Part shown: in pieces, positions 9,581-19,331 of the stretch
How positions within the stretch are numbered: the stretch's first letter is position 1
Layout of the letters: each line of letters begins with the position of its first letter
From: Dimargaris cristalligena
Taxonomy: Eukaryota > Kickxellomycota > Dimargaritomycetes > Dimargaritales > Dimargaritaceae
Direction: 5' to 3'
Length of the DNA: 23,800 nt
Assembly: GCA_027576995.1 (NCBI GenBank)
Contig: JANBQC010000447.1
Location: 1-23,800 of the forward strand
The notes under the pieces: generated by a model
Databases searched by the model: none
The model's input: only the letters and a program-made list of their open reading frames with translations
What the model was told of the DNA's origin: nothing
Translations under genes and position numbers: made by a program

Positions 9581-10775
9581 TAATAGGGCACAATATAGCA
9601 CAGTATACCAAAAAGGGGTGGCCTTTGTGGCCAATGGGTGGATAGGACGGGAGTGGTCTATGGGAAGTAAGTAATGGGGAATCGAAGAGTTGGGCAAATT
9701 GCCGGAAATAATAATAAATGCCCAGAACAACAACAACGATAATAATAATAATAATAACACTAGCAGTAAGTATTTCTAGGAATGTAGAAATGAATGGCCC
9801 TCCAGCATACACGCACTATTTCCTCGCGTAAATTACCCCCACGCACTAAAGAGGGGTCGGCCTATTTATGCGTGTGTATCTCTGTGTATATGCGTCTGTA
9901 GCGGGGTTATAGTGTTGGCTATCTAAAGCGTAAACAACGAAGGCGTGGGAGGCACACAGGGTATTTGGGTGGGTGGCGGGAGGCGAACAAGACACGAGGC
10001 AAGAAGGCAGGCAAGGGTCCAGCGGATTAGAGCCCACCAGGGGTTGAGAATCTCTCCCAAAGTAGGTCGGGCGACCAACCGGTAAACAGGGAGCAGAGAA
10101 AGTGGCCAAGATTCGACAGGTAGGCCGAATGCGAGAGAACAAACGGGGGAGTACAGAATAACCCAGGTGGGGGAGAGACGGGCGAGATATATATATATGT
10201 ATATATTAGAATGTGCTTTACCAGCGAGAAGTGGAAGAAAAAAACAAAAGGCATGCCAGAAAAACACAGAAGCCCTAAGGAATCAACGAGGGCCAGGCTT
10301 AATGTAAACAGACGACACAATAATAATATAATGTATTCTACTTTATTATAACATCCCTCTCCTCTTCTGCAGCTTAAACCTTGAACTATATGGGATATGG
10401 ACTAGCCGGGAGAGGTGTATGTTGTGTGTGGGGCTCGTATATAGTAGGGCTTTTTCCAACTATTGGGGGGTTCTGGTTAATAATCGAAAGTATTGACTGT
10501 AGAATACTATATAACCTGGCTTTGTTTACCAGCAGTAGATTTTTTATTTGATCGACACTCCTTTTTCTGTCATGCGTAATAGGACTACAGGCTGGTTGGC
10601 TTGACCAGATTAGATATTACGTCGTGTCTTTTCTCTTATTGTATTTCCCACCTATTACCGACTACTTTGACTATTCGGCAGCCTGTGAAGAAAAGGACAT
10701 TAGTGGATTGCCCTTTCTTATGTCCATCTCAAAAGGAATTAGTAGTAATAATGAACTATTTTTCCCCTATGGATA
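9581..10775. other. Upstream region of the large gene; microsatellites, no gene
   Basis: This stretch would hold the promoter and 5' untranslated region of the minus-strand gene starting at 9580. Visible features are an (ATT)n-type microsatellite on the minus strand around 9729-9757, a minus-strand TATA-like ATAAATA near 9861-9869 (about 285 nt before the ATG), and a (TA)n run at about 10187-10206. The overlapping minus-strand frames at 9846-10320 are low-complexity and lack recognisable motifs. From 10320 to 10775 I see nothing. Confidence 0.35.
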
Positions 10776-10914
10776 TGGGGTGAAACTCGACCCAGCTGTT
10801 TAAGGTATTTAATGATATATGTATGGGAAAATAGGCGAGTGATTCATTTTTAACCAGTAATATTGGCCTCACCTAGCGGATTCTTCGTAATACAGCCCGG
10901 CTGAGACTCCCCCA
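10776..10914 (+). mobile_element. MITE-like 139-bp TIR element, copy 4
   Basis: The element starts TGGGGTGAAACTCGACCC and ends CTGAGACTCCCCCA. It is flanked by TA on both sides (10774-10775 and 10915-10916). Interior boxes are retained: ATGTATGGGAAAATAGG, then TTTTTAACCAGTAATATTGG, then GCGGATTCTTCGTAATACAGCC. Termini and boxes have diverged from the other copies, so the insertion is not recent. Confidence 0.8.
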
Positions 10915-11082
10915 TATGTAATTTATCACCACCCACCACTTCGCCTATATTAACCATAGCCACCCAAAAGGAGTGGAGCTAAAAGACCAAAGGGCTCCTT
11001 AAAGAAAAAGAAGCTACCACCCGATTAATCCACCCCCTCGTGAATTTCAACCAGCATGCCCAAGCCAATAAGTTAAGCTGTC

Positions 11083-11088
11083 TTTATT
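11083..11088 (-). terminator. Possible poly(A) signal AATAAA for the RAD21 gene
   Basis: AATAAA on the minus strand lies about 160 nt after the RAD21 stop codon, a reasonable distance for a 3' untranslated region. The surroundings are AT-rich, so a chance match is possible. Confidence 0.3.
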
Positions 11089-11248
11089 AATTGATAGATA
11101 TAAATTTGTATGAAACACGTGTATAAAACTGGGTGTCTATGAAAATGCTATGTACGTATAATGATAGTGTGTATAACAAAAAAATAAATAAAAATAAAGG
11201 GCTAATGTAAAAAACAAGTCTTGCACGTGTGTGTGCCCAATTCCCCCG

Positions 11249-13285
11249 CTAAAGTCCTTCGACCTCCAGCAGCTTGTTACGGGGTACAATATTGATATTC
11301 CCAAACGGCTCACTCTGTTTAACATCGATGAAATCTTTGGTTTTAAGGACCAGCAACTCAAAGAATAGTTTGACTGCATCCTGGCGCCGGGCATTAGCCA
11401 CAATGGGCTCAAACGCCACTTGGTGACCGTCCTCTTCCCGAAGGGTCTGTCGGGTAGGCCCGGTGGCGTCCGTCGGGGCGGATTCACTACCCCCTTCTGC
11501 CACTTTGCGAGTCTCCTGTTGTAGGAGTTGAATGGCCCGCAGGGTACTCTTACTGAACCCAGCCGTGGTGGAACCCGATGGTAATGCTGGCTGCTCGGGG
11601 GCGCCAAGTGGGACAGCCCCCCCTTCTTCGTCTTCGGCATCCGAACTCGCCGTAGCGTCCCCAACCAATGGTCCGGGCTGATCGGACGGCTGGGTTTCGG
11701 CTAACTCGGCGTCCCCGAACAGTTGGGTGCGACGCCGGTGATCGGTACCCGCGAGGGACACCGTATCCTGGGCGGCCAAATCTTCCGGCAGGGGGTAGTC
11801 ATCATCCATATTAGGTTGGTATTGACCGTCGTAACCATCTTCCTCAAACGGAGGTAAAATATCCTCCGACTGTCCCAGGCCCGCCGTACCGGATTCGTCG
11901 CCGGGGAGCTGGAGGGAAATATCCCCCAGCATCGAAGGTAGGGCATCGGCGGCCCATTCGGATTCGGCGGCATCGACCACCGACCGTCCGGACGCCGGGG
12001 CCGGACGCGGAGTAGCCAACGTACGCGTGAATAAATGCTGGAGCGGCCGGGGAATGCCCCGCGGGGCCGTCTGGTTGAATAGACGCTGTAGGTTGGTCGC
12101 CGAGGGTCCCATGACCGTAAGTTGGAGCCGGGCCATTTTATCCGACCGCGGGAGACACGCGTCAAACACCAGCGTATCCGACGGATCCTCAATCTGGGCC
12201 GAAATCAGTTGACTGGAGAGTTCGGTGTTGCGGTCGACCACCAATTTACGTTTGCGAGGCTGCCGGGGAGTGGGTAGGGGCAATTGGTTCATATGAAGCT
12301 GCGGAGTGGCCCCTAGACCCAGAAGGGGGGTAGCCATACCCCGCACACTGCCGCCATCGGGCATCGGAGTACGGGGGGTGGCCAGCAGGGACGGGTCCCG
12401 CAGGTAATGCAGGTCCTCCTCTAAATTGAGGGCCTGGGTGAAGTTGAGGGGTTCTTCTTCGTCCATCACGGACCCGCCGCGACCGTCGAGCAGCGACTTT
12501 TCGACAGGGAAGAGGTCATCGTGCAGTGAAATGCTAGGCGCATCAAGAGCGAACGAATCACTCCCCAGGGCTATGGCATCACGTCCCATTTCGACCTCCA
12601 TGTCCATGGCATGTTGGTTATCTTCGTCATCGCCACCAAACGGGGCCCGGAACGTTTCTTCCTCGGCGTCGGTTTCGGCCATGGGGAACGGGGTCTCGGG
12701 CAAGTCCGTGGTAAAATCGAGCTGATACTCATCGCCCTCTTCCCCTTCCTCGCCGAGCCCACCGAGCATATCACGGTCATCGAACGTCATTGTGCGGGCC
12801 GCCACTTCATACGAATCATTGATGGTAATGTCCTGCGGCCGGGATACGAACAGGCCCACAGCCTTTTCGACGTCGGCCACACCACCCCCGTGGGCCGTGT
12901 AGGGCAGTTCGGGGTCGGGCAGCAGCATATCGAATTCGGTCAAACTATCCGGCAGGGTAATATGGTTAAACGACGCGGTAATATTGTCGGTGGGCATATC
13001 GACCACCCCCGGCCGGAACGCCATTTTAATTTTCAGGAGGGCGTCTTCGGTGTCTTCGAGCAGGTACTTGGTTTTCCGCGAGTAGATACGAACAACCCCC
13101 AAGAGGAGTTGGCCGGACAGCCGCAGGGCCAGCGGGGGTTGGTCATCCCCCATAATGGCCCCCACGGAACTGGGGATATTGGCCTGGAGAAACTGGGCTT
13201 TGCTGAGCTTGCGTTCCCAATGGGCCGCGAGCCAGACCTTGGCCAAGGGGCCCTTTTTAGAGAGGATAGCTTCAGCGTAGAACAT
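11249..13285 (-). CDS. rad21: Cohesin kleisin subunit RAD21/SCC1
   Basis: This 678-residue protein is the kleisin that closes the SMC1-SMC3 ring and holds sister chromatids together until separase cuts it. The N-terminus (MFYAEAILSKKGPLAKVWLA, then LLLGVVRIYSRKTKYLLED and KIKMAFRPGVVDMP, residues 1-98) is the classic Rad21/Rec8 N-terminal domain that binds SMC3. A middle block at about 344-425 (RKRKLVVD, LQRLFNQ, LQHLFTRTLATP) aligns in pattern with animal RAD21. The C-terminal winged helix (about 623-672, DAVKLFFELLVLKTKDFIDV) binds SMC1. The linker is acidic, with TP sites and a basic PRKRK patch. VEMGRD at 231-236 fits the separase ExxR consensus, with EETFR at 209-213 as a second candidate. 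Length is close to the usual 560-680. It is intronless, with G at -3 of the ATG. The mitotic paralogue is favoured over Rec8 because of the strong RAD21-like middle block. Confidence 0.96.
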   Translation of the reverse strand: MFYAEAILSKKGPLAKVWLAAHWERKLSKAQFLQANIPSSVGAIMGDDQPPLALRLSGQLLLGVVRIYSRKTKYLLEDTEDALLKIKMAFRPGVVDMPTDNITASFNHITLPDSLTEFDMLLPDPELPYTAHGGGVADVEKAVGLFVSRPQDITINDSYEVAARTMTFDDRDMLGGLGEEGEEGDEYQLDFTTDLPETPFPMAETDAEEETFRAPFGGDDEDNQHAMDMEVEMGRDAIALGSDSFALDAPSISLHDDLFPVEKSLLDGRGGSVMDEEEPLNFTQALNLEEDLHYLRDPSLLATPRTPMPDGGSVRGMATPLLGLGATPQLHMNQLPLPTPRQPRKRKLVVDRNTELSSQLISAQIEDPSDTLVFDACLPRSDKMARLQLTVMGPSATNLQRLFNQTAPRGIPRPLQHLFTRTLATPRPAPASGRSVVDAAESEWAADALPSMLGDISLQLPGDESGTAGLGQSEDILPPFEEDGYDGQYQPNMDDDYPLPEDLAAQDTVSLAGTDHRRRTQLFGDAELAETQPSDQPGPLVGDATASSDAEDEEGGAVPLGAPEQPALPSGSTTAGFSKSTLRAIQLLQQETRKVAEGGSESAPTDATGPTRQTLREEDGHQVAFEPIVANARRQDAVKLFFELLVLKTKDFIDVKQSEPFGNINIVPRNKLLEVEGL

Positions 13286-13344
13286 GCCGCGAGTGCTAGG
13301 GTGTGATTGTGGGAGGGGGGAGTGGGACGAGGAGGGTCACGCGC

Positions 13345-13352
13345 TTATTATA
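13345..13352 (-). promoter_or_regulatory. TATA-like element upstream of RAD21
   Basis: TATAATAA on the minus strand lies about 60 nt before the RAD21 ATG. The spacing allows a short 5' untranslated region. The match is weak on its own, because the flanks further upstream are AT-rich, although the immediate surroundings are GC-rich. Confidence 0.3.
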
Positions 13353-13574
13353 CTGAAATCGGACGAGGAGAGAGGTGGGGTTGGGATGAGCGTAGAATGG
13401 TGTGGCAAGGAGTGGGGAAAAAAGGCGAGATTATACTAGGGCAATCAGGTATGCCTGGCAAAGTTTGGAGTCGCGTCCAGTAGGGTTGATAGGGTTGAAG
13501 GAGCGGATAGCCACGATTGCCCTAAGAAAGGAAACGCCGATAAAGTCAATTGAATAAGGGCGACTGTATAATTT

Positions 13575-13580
13575 ACGCGT
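13575..13580. promoter_or_regulatory. MCB-type box ACGCGT upstream of RAD21
   Basis: A palindromic ACGCGT lies about 290 bp before the RAD21 start, and a core ACGCG lies at 13339-13343, about 55 bp before it. In budding yeast the RAD21 orthologue MCD1 is a G1/S gene driven through MluI cell-cycle boxes of this sequence. The same control here is an inference from position and sequence. Confidence 0.35.
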
Positions 13581-14681
13581 CTGGGTTAAATGGCTGGACT
13601 TCGAAAAGATAATAAAAGAGAAAGAATATCAACCGCACTATTAAAAAGAGACCAATGTAGAACCAGAAGGTAAAGCGTGTTGTATAAGTAGATAGGTCAA
13701 TAATGGATATACCTTAATTCAAAAACAGAATAGGTCATTGAAAATAGAGGACTATGTTTTAAATGTAAATAGTTTAACAAGGTAGAAAAGAAAAGGGGTA
13801 ACCAAGGGGCTCTCTTAGCACTATGAGTGAGAAAAGGCCACTTAGAGACACAACACCGCATATATATATATGCTGCGGATAGGTGAAGGAAAAGGAGAGG
13901 AACCTGCCAAAGTACGTGGGTGTCTTTTCCTTTCTAACCTGCGGCAAAGACGGTAAAGAGACTACTGCCAATATGCATACACATACACTCCTCTATATGC
14001 GGAGAGTTGAACGCCAAGTATGCATCAAAGTCGATGCTTCTGGACATAATATAGTAAGAAATTCCTAGTGCACCACGGCTGGGAATATAAACATTATTCT
14101 TTCTAGAGTAGAGCAATCTGGATTTTCTAGTGGAGAATGCCTTCCTTCAGGTAAAAGTAAGGCCTGGCGTAAGTGGGCGGGTATTATATGATAATTGGGG
14201 TCATGTCTATTACTCTACCAATTGGCGTAACCATCACAAACCAGTTGGTAAAGGAGCTGTTATACACAACACATAATTTTAAATAAACACGGCGGTTGAA
14301 AATCAGTAATAACCCCGGCAAGAGGGGGGGACTACCACAGATGGAGCATAGCCCCCATCTTAAATAGCCTCGGTCTATATATTAAAACTGTATACATCTC
14401 TCAGCATTAAACCACCAAATAAAAGGATGTAGCCATTTTATATTCAAATAAATCCACATTCCTGTGAGTGGCATTTTTTTGATTGAAAACACTACACTCA
14501 AATTGGGCCAGTACCAAATACACTTTACTAGACCTTTCTTAAATGCCCGGTATAGGTGTAACATGCATAAGCCATTAGACGAGTGCACAAGAAAAGAGAT
14601 GGTTCTTATTAAAGTGGGAGTAAAGGCGGTGTAAAAATATATGCTGAAGAAATAACTAAAACAAAGGGATGTATAGCAAGA

Positions 14682-14760
14682 GTTGAGAGGTCATGGTCAA
14701 TACGACAGCGTCAATAAGGAAAATAGACTGTCCAATTTCATATGACCGCCACCTCTCAAC
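14682..14760. repeat. 79-bp foldback with perfect 10-bp arms
   Basis: GTTGAGAGGT at 14682-14691 is matched by its exact inverse ACCTCTCAAC at 14751-14760. Pairing continues weakly inward through GGTCA/TGACC, and an inner GACAG/CTGTC pair is also present. No flanking duplication is evident. A second, smaller hairpin (TGCTGGG/CCCAGCA) follows at about 14793-14820. It could be a small foldback element or an RNA structure; it lies 260-340 nt downstream of the sterol reductase stop codon. Confidence 0.5.
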
Positions 14761-14984
14761 CCAAATTGATTAAAACTAATGGTGATATTCCCTGCTGGGG
14801 GCAGTATTAAAGTCCCAGCAAGAGTTCCCCCCTACCCTGTCTTCACCCGATCCCTACACCGCTAATAGACTTGTTCTCCTTGACCAAGAGGAGAAAACAA
14901 TGTGTCTAAAGGCAATTGGTGGTTTCTGAGGAGTAGTAAGATAGGGAAGGCGCACACAGGCACCCAAAACCATATATACACAAA

Positions 14985-15006
14985 CATATATATATATATA
15001 TATATA
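14985..15006. repeat. (TA)n tract just after the sterol reductase stop
   Basis: A TA dinucleotide run begins about 17 nt past the DHCR24 stop codon. In yeast, UAUAUA works as a 3'-end efficiency element, so the tract may help define the transcript end. It may equally be a simple microsatellite. Confidence 0.4.
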
Positions 15007-15022
15007 TGTAGGTAAGAATAAA

Positions 15023-16735
15023 TTAACGCTGGTCCTGAGGCTTAACCTTATCCCAGATTTCGGGAAAGGCGCCAATGGCATTGTACTTCTCACGGCATTT
15101 GCGGTAGAGCGTATGATCAAACATTTCCTCGAATTCCTCCTGGGTTTGCCAGGTATCGGCGTACATGAGTTGCATGCCCGTGTTGTCGCGGGCGAACTTC
15201 TCCATAGCCCGGTTAGCCTTGGCGGCATCCCAGGGTTCGCCGCGCTGAACGGGGCCGGGGATACCGTAGACACCCAAGTCGAAGTACATTTCCCACGGGG
15301 GGTTGGTGCCTTCCTTGACATGCTTGGGGTTGCGGATCAGACCTTCGCAGCCGGGGGCCTTGTAGAACAGCTTGACGGGGTAGAACAGCAGGGGGTAGAA
15401 TTCGAATTCTTCGTGGAAGAGGATGATGGACTCGCGGATCGTGCTGATGGGGACGATGATATCCTGGTATACGGCGGATTCGGCCACCTTACGGCGCACT
15501 TCGGGGGTATGGGTGAAGAGCTTGAGGAAGGCAATCTTGGGGGCACCGAGCCAGCCCAGCAGATAACGGTAGATGGGGTGGTTACCGAAGGGGATCAATT
15601 CCTCGAGCTTCCAGAAGATGGAGCGGGTATGGCGATGGAAATAGTGACGCAGGGGAATGTATTCGTCGGAAGGACCGGTTTCTAAGAATTTGGCGACGTG
15701 CTTATAGAACCAAGGCTTCCACCAGTAGTTGACGGAATTGATCTTGGCGCGCTGTTCGGGGGTGGTTACATCAGCGAACTCGCCCAGCATAATAACGCTG
15801 GTCTCCTTGCTGTAGACGGTGACTTCGAGGAACGGCGGGGGGTTGTCCGATTCACAGTATTTGGTGACCTTGTCGGACATCTCGTCCAAGGAGTGGCAGG
15901 GCTCGTAGGTGAGGTGCATGTAGGGCTTGCAGGGGATGATGCGCATTTCAGCGGACACCAGGAAACCCAGGGTACCGTGGCTCATGGGAAGGGCGTGGAA
16001 CAGATCGGGGTTTTCAGTGCGGCTGCAGGTGACGAGGGATCCGTCGCCCAGAACCACTTCGAAGCGCTCAACGGTTTCGAACATCAGGCCATAGATATGG
16101 GAGTTGACTTCGAGGCCAACACCCATTAGCAGACCACCCACAGTGAGGTCCTAGAAGTGTGAATTGATTGGGTTATATATATATATATAGAGAGAGAAAG
16201 AGAGTACAGCCGCAGCGAGAAGGAGAGTGAGTGAGTGGTAGTTAAAAAAATACAGTGAGGCGATGGGTGGGAGAGGAATGTACACCCAAGATTGACTGAC
16301 TCGAGGCCATGTAGTACAGGCTAAGTTGAGTAGCCTATAAACCAATATAGGTTACACGCGCACATTTCAGCCGCAGTCAAAGTAAGTGATGAGGATAGCC
16401 GAGATCAAGGATATGCGGCCCATTTAAGGAGGCATTTAGGTGTGTGAGGAGGAGAGGGAAACCCTTTTCCATCACTTCGACAGCCCGTTACTACGTCAAG
16501 GTAGTGGGAGGAGGTTATGCATTTTTACATATCACTCACTGAGTCCATGTGAAAATCATTTGTGGGCTTCCTCCTCCCTTACACACTCCTCCACCCCTAC
16601 CTACCATACACTGAAGCGTTAAATCCGAAACGGAACAACGGTGGGAAAGACCCCACACATAATGACTTAGATCAGGAGCCTGATATCACTCTATACAGCG
16701 ACCAATAAACATGAGGGAAAATCCAAAAGACTAGG

Positions 16736-16778
<43 letters not shown>

Positions 16779-17408
16779 ACTTACCTCCATTTCGACCATG
16801 ATGGCGAGGGACCAGCCCATGGGCACCAAATGGGCAGTGATTTGGCCCATATCGACCAGGGGCTCCACTTTGACGATCTGGCGCTCGGTATCCACCTCAA
16901 TAATATCATGCAGATTGACCGAGATACGGGAGCAGTCATCCTTGAAAGTGGAGCTGCGAGTGGACATGGTCAGCCAGCCAGGGCGGGCGGTACACATGGG
17001 CTTCTGGCGGCCCTCTTCGTTCCAACGGCGCACCTGGGCCTGGACCTCACGCACGCGCTGGTCGTGCAGTTTGGGGGCGGCCAGGAAGCTACGGACGTAC
17101 CAGTTACGGATGGTGAAGAACATATCAAAGACGTAGCTGGCGGGAAGGGCAAAGAAGAGGATCACCACCCAGGTGTTGCGCTCGACAAACCGGGCCAGCA
17201 TGCCGGCAAAAGGGGTGCGGGTGAACACGGCTACGAAGGGACGCCAGAAGAAAAAGCTGAAGGTCCATAGGACGGCGCCGACGACAGTGCGAAGGGGTAG
17301 GCAGAGGAACCAGACCAGGGTGAGGATTTGGACCAGCACATTGTGGATGCGCTGGTTGGTGGTGGTGACCCGCTTGGGGATCAGCGGGCTCGACTCGAGG
17401 TTAGACAT
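15023..17408 (-). CDS. DHCR24: Delta(24)-sterol reductase (DHCR24), two exons
   Basis: This FAD-dependent, NADPH-using ER membrane enzyme reduces the C24-C25 double bond of the sterol side chain. Exon 1 is 17408-16785 (208 codons) and exon 2 is 16150-15023 (375 codons plus stop), giving 583 residues. The join is in phase 0 at donor GAG|GTAAGT and acceptor CTTCTAG|GAC; it yields GWSLAIMVEME-DLTVGG, matching the animal enzyme without gap. Two hydrophobic segments (about 25-62 and 80-98) precede the FAD-binding PCMH domain, with KPMCTARPGWLT (136-147), VEPLVDMGQITAHLVPMGW (181-199), GGLLMGVGLEVNSHIYGLM (213-231) and HGTLGFLVSAEMRIIP (266-281). YIPLRHYFHRHTRSIFW (372-388), LMYAD and AFPEIWDK complete the family pattern. 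The human protein has 516 residues; the extra length is mainly a longer N-terminus with an added hydrophobic segment. The start context CCACCATG is strong. Confidence 0.95.
16151..16784 (-). other. 634-bp intron of the DHCR24 gene
   Basis: The intron begins GTAAGT and ends CTTCTAG. A (CT)16 run on the sense strand (16741-16772) starts about 12 nt after the donor, and a second CT/AT run ending TATATAAC, a possible branch site, lies about 25 nt before the acceptor. It is long for a fungal intron. No exon is missing inside it, because the flanking protein aligns continuously with other DHCR24 sequences. Short open frames inside it (16151-16345 minus, 16440-16622 plus) are not supported as genes. 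Confidence 0.9.
16741..16772. repeat. (GA)16 microsatellite inside the DHCR24 intron
   Basis: This is an uninterrupted 32-bp GA repeat, read as (CT)16 on the transcribed strand, immediately downstream of the 5' splice site. It is likely length-polymorphic. Confidence 0.9.
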
Positions 17409-17554
17409 GGTGGTGGGTCCCGGGGAATAAAAATACTCCGGAAATGAAGATAATTAGGGGGATAATGAGGGAGGGGTATAGTAAATACTAGTGGGTAACA
17501 AAGGACCTTAAGAGGGAGGGAGGAGGCTCGGCAAGCGGGCGCGAAACTCGAGTG

Positions 17555-17572
17555 TATATATATATACTATAG
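17555..17572 (-). promoter_or_regulatory. TATA-rich element upstream of DHCR24
   Basis: A TATATATATA tract lies about 150 nt before the DHCR24 ATG and is a reasonable core-promoter candidate for a minus-strand start. Similar TA runs occur elsewhere in the window, so specificity is low. Confidence 0.3.
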
Positions 17573-17906
17573 TATGTGGAGGGCGTAAACGGGGGGCCAG
17601 CACAACACAGACACCGCGGTATAGGGAAAGAACCAACAGGAATATCAGGGATTCAGAACGGGTGGTTTAGAATCGCGATAGCCAAAGCAGCAGCGTACAC
17701 CCGCAAGAATAAGCTTGAGGTGGTTAGAGGGGGGAAGAAAGGAGGCGTGCAGGTTTTTGAGCAGGAGGAATCAACCCATATATAGTCGACGGGTTAGGGA
17801 AGGGGAGACTGCTGGCTGGGTTGATGAGCTCATTATTTTTCAGGCAAGGCTGACTAACCAATCCACAATACATACACCTGCTTTTTTAGTGAGGGAAGCC
17901 CACAGG

Positions 17907-17924
17907 ATGTATGCGCGCATACAT
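17907..17924. promoter_or_regulatory. 18-bp perfect palindrome, possible protein-binding site
   Basis: ATGTATGCGCGCATACAT is its own reverse complement. A related site, ATGTATGCGCATATAC (about 18006-18021), lies 100 bp away inside a GGGTAT/ATACCC hairpin. Both are between the DHCR24 start and a plus-strand TATA box. Perfect palindromes of this length suit a dimeric binding protein; a regulatory role is inference. Confidence 0.35.
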
Positions 17925-18172
17925 TGCCGAGGAATGAACGGGTGTTTCTCTGTATACTCTCAATCTCGGCTTGACGCCATGGGCTGGGTTGGGTATGATG
18001 GGATGATGTATGCGCATATACCCAGCTAGCGGTTGGTTTACCACGCTATGTGGCGAGGGTTTCCTTCCACTCACCCGATTTGCGAATCAGGCCACTCACT
18101 TTTTCATTTACTCACTCAGCCGCTGGCCCGTGAAAAATCCCGAACCGGAATGTTCGCGCGCCTCTCTCTCAT

Positions 18173-18181
18173 AGTATAAAG
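18173..18181 (+). promoter_or_regulatory. Orphan plus-strand TATA box
   Basis: GTATAAAGG follows a CT-rich stretch (CCTCTCTCTC) and a GC-rich segment, an arrangement usual in fungal core promoters. A plus-strand transcript would start near 18205. No convincing reading frame follows, so any product is unknown or non-coding. Confidence 0.25.
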
Positions 18182-19331
18182 GACGGGCTTGCGTATAGAG
18201 CATACTCTACCACATTGCCCACCCAAAACAAGACATAACCGGCCCCTTGGAACGGGAAAAGGTATGTAGTTTTCCGCAAAATTGGAAAGGTAGGTGCCTC
18301 TCGTTAGGGATATCTACAAAACATACACGGGGGAAGAATCTTGGACCGGGAAGAGAGAGGGGTGTAGTATAACCCCCCAAACTAGCCACTATACTATTTT
18401 TTAAAAAAAAAAGGATTTGCGAAAAAGATAATAATATGCTTGCGTAATCAATCCACTCGAATTTTATCGATCGGGTCGTCTGAATAAGATTTTTTTCCGT
18501 AGATAGGGGCCGTTCCCCAAACCAAAAAGCCCATTCGGCTCCGTACAATTTTCCCGGAAACTGTTGGCAAGCCAATAGATTTGTATCCCGCCTTTTCTGA
18601 TTTGGACCAACGTAGTGTTGTGGTTGGGGCACCCCGCTTGCTGCACCATATACTCCACACCCCATATATATTATATATAGATGTGGTGTCATACTCGTTT
18701 CATTCAATAGTACCACTGGACTGGGTTATTACTACTGACGACCGCTATCTCTTTCTCTCTAAGCCGAGTAGATGCGGGCCCGCTAGTGGCTAAATACCGT
18801 GATTTGGCGGCGGGGTATTACATGCAGGCTGATTGGTGCGTATTTGGCCATTGAGGTATGCGGTGGAGAGGCCAGGGGCATGCTAAATTCCCATGGAAAT
18901 GGACCCTCTAAAAATGGCTCAGGTAAGGCGGCTATAGGAAAAACTCAATGAACTAAAGCCATTTTCCCTGGATTAACGAGGGTCGCCTAAAAATAAATAA
19001 CTTGTCTTTATCAAAAAGGGTCGAGTGATTCCAGGTAGGTTGAGTGGACTTTGTGAGGTAATAATACAAACATTCAATATTTAGTAACCGTCAAGTCTTA
19101 GCAAGAAAACCCCATGAATATGCCGATTCAATAACGAATGCATGGGTCACACACACACCCATCATGACGTGTCCCAAAAGCCCCACTAACTCCAGTAACC
19201 CCCAAGGTACGGCGATCCCTCTCGCACCATATACCGGATTCCCCTTTTAAGCCTATTGTCTGATCGTTGGGTGTTTTTATATATATTCGATGTTATTTTC
19301 CCCCCTTTTCAATCCCGGCTACCAAACCATC

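Larger units (their letters stand above)
13286..14681. other. RAD21 upstream region and AT-rich spacer
   Basis: No gene can be supported. The proximal part (13286-13600) is the likely RAD21 promoter and contains a TATA-like element and MCB-type boxes listed separately. Around 13858-13879 a (TA)n run is enclosed by CCGCA/TGCGG-type arms. The open frames at 13774-14116 and 14382-14588 are short, AT-rich and without recognisable motifs. Confidence 0.35.
17409..19331. other. DHCR24 upstream region and spacer; no supported gene
   Basis: The first 200 bp would be the DHCR24 promoter, with a TATA-rich run at about 17555-17572. Palindromes and a plus-strand TATA box (listed separately) follow. Open frames in all three minus-strand frames at 18207-18716 overlap each other and give no recognisable motif. 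From 18800 to 19331 I see nothing supportable. Confidence 0.35.

Noticed and set aside
9581..9760. 60 extra N-terminal residues beginning with a poly-Leu stretch on the large protein
   Set aside because: This extension depends on a GTG start, and the Leu run is a TTA (ATT-type) microsatellite read in frame. The first ATG is at 9580.
12611..13306. 231-codon plus-strand frame
   Set aside because: It is antisense to the RAD21 N-terminal region, which is unmistakable on the minus strand.
15113..16129. Two long plus-strand frames (190 and 143 codons)
   Set aside because: They are antisense to exon 2 of DHCR24 and match nothing; they are shadows of the real gene.
18207..18716. Overlapping minus-strand frames, one reading KAGYKSIGLPTVSGKIVRSR
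   Set aside because: One frame looked briefly like a transposase fragment, but no DDE-type acidic motif or other family signature could be found, and three frames are open at once.
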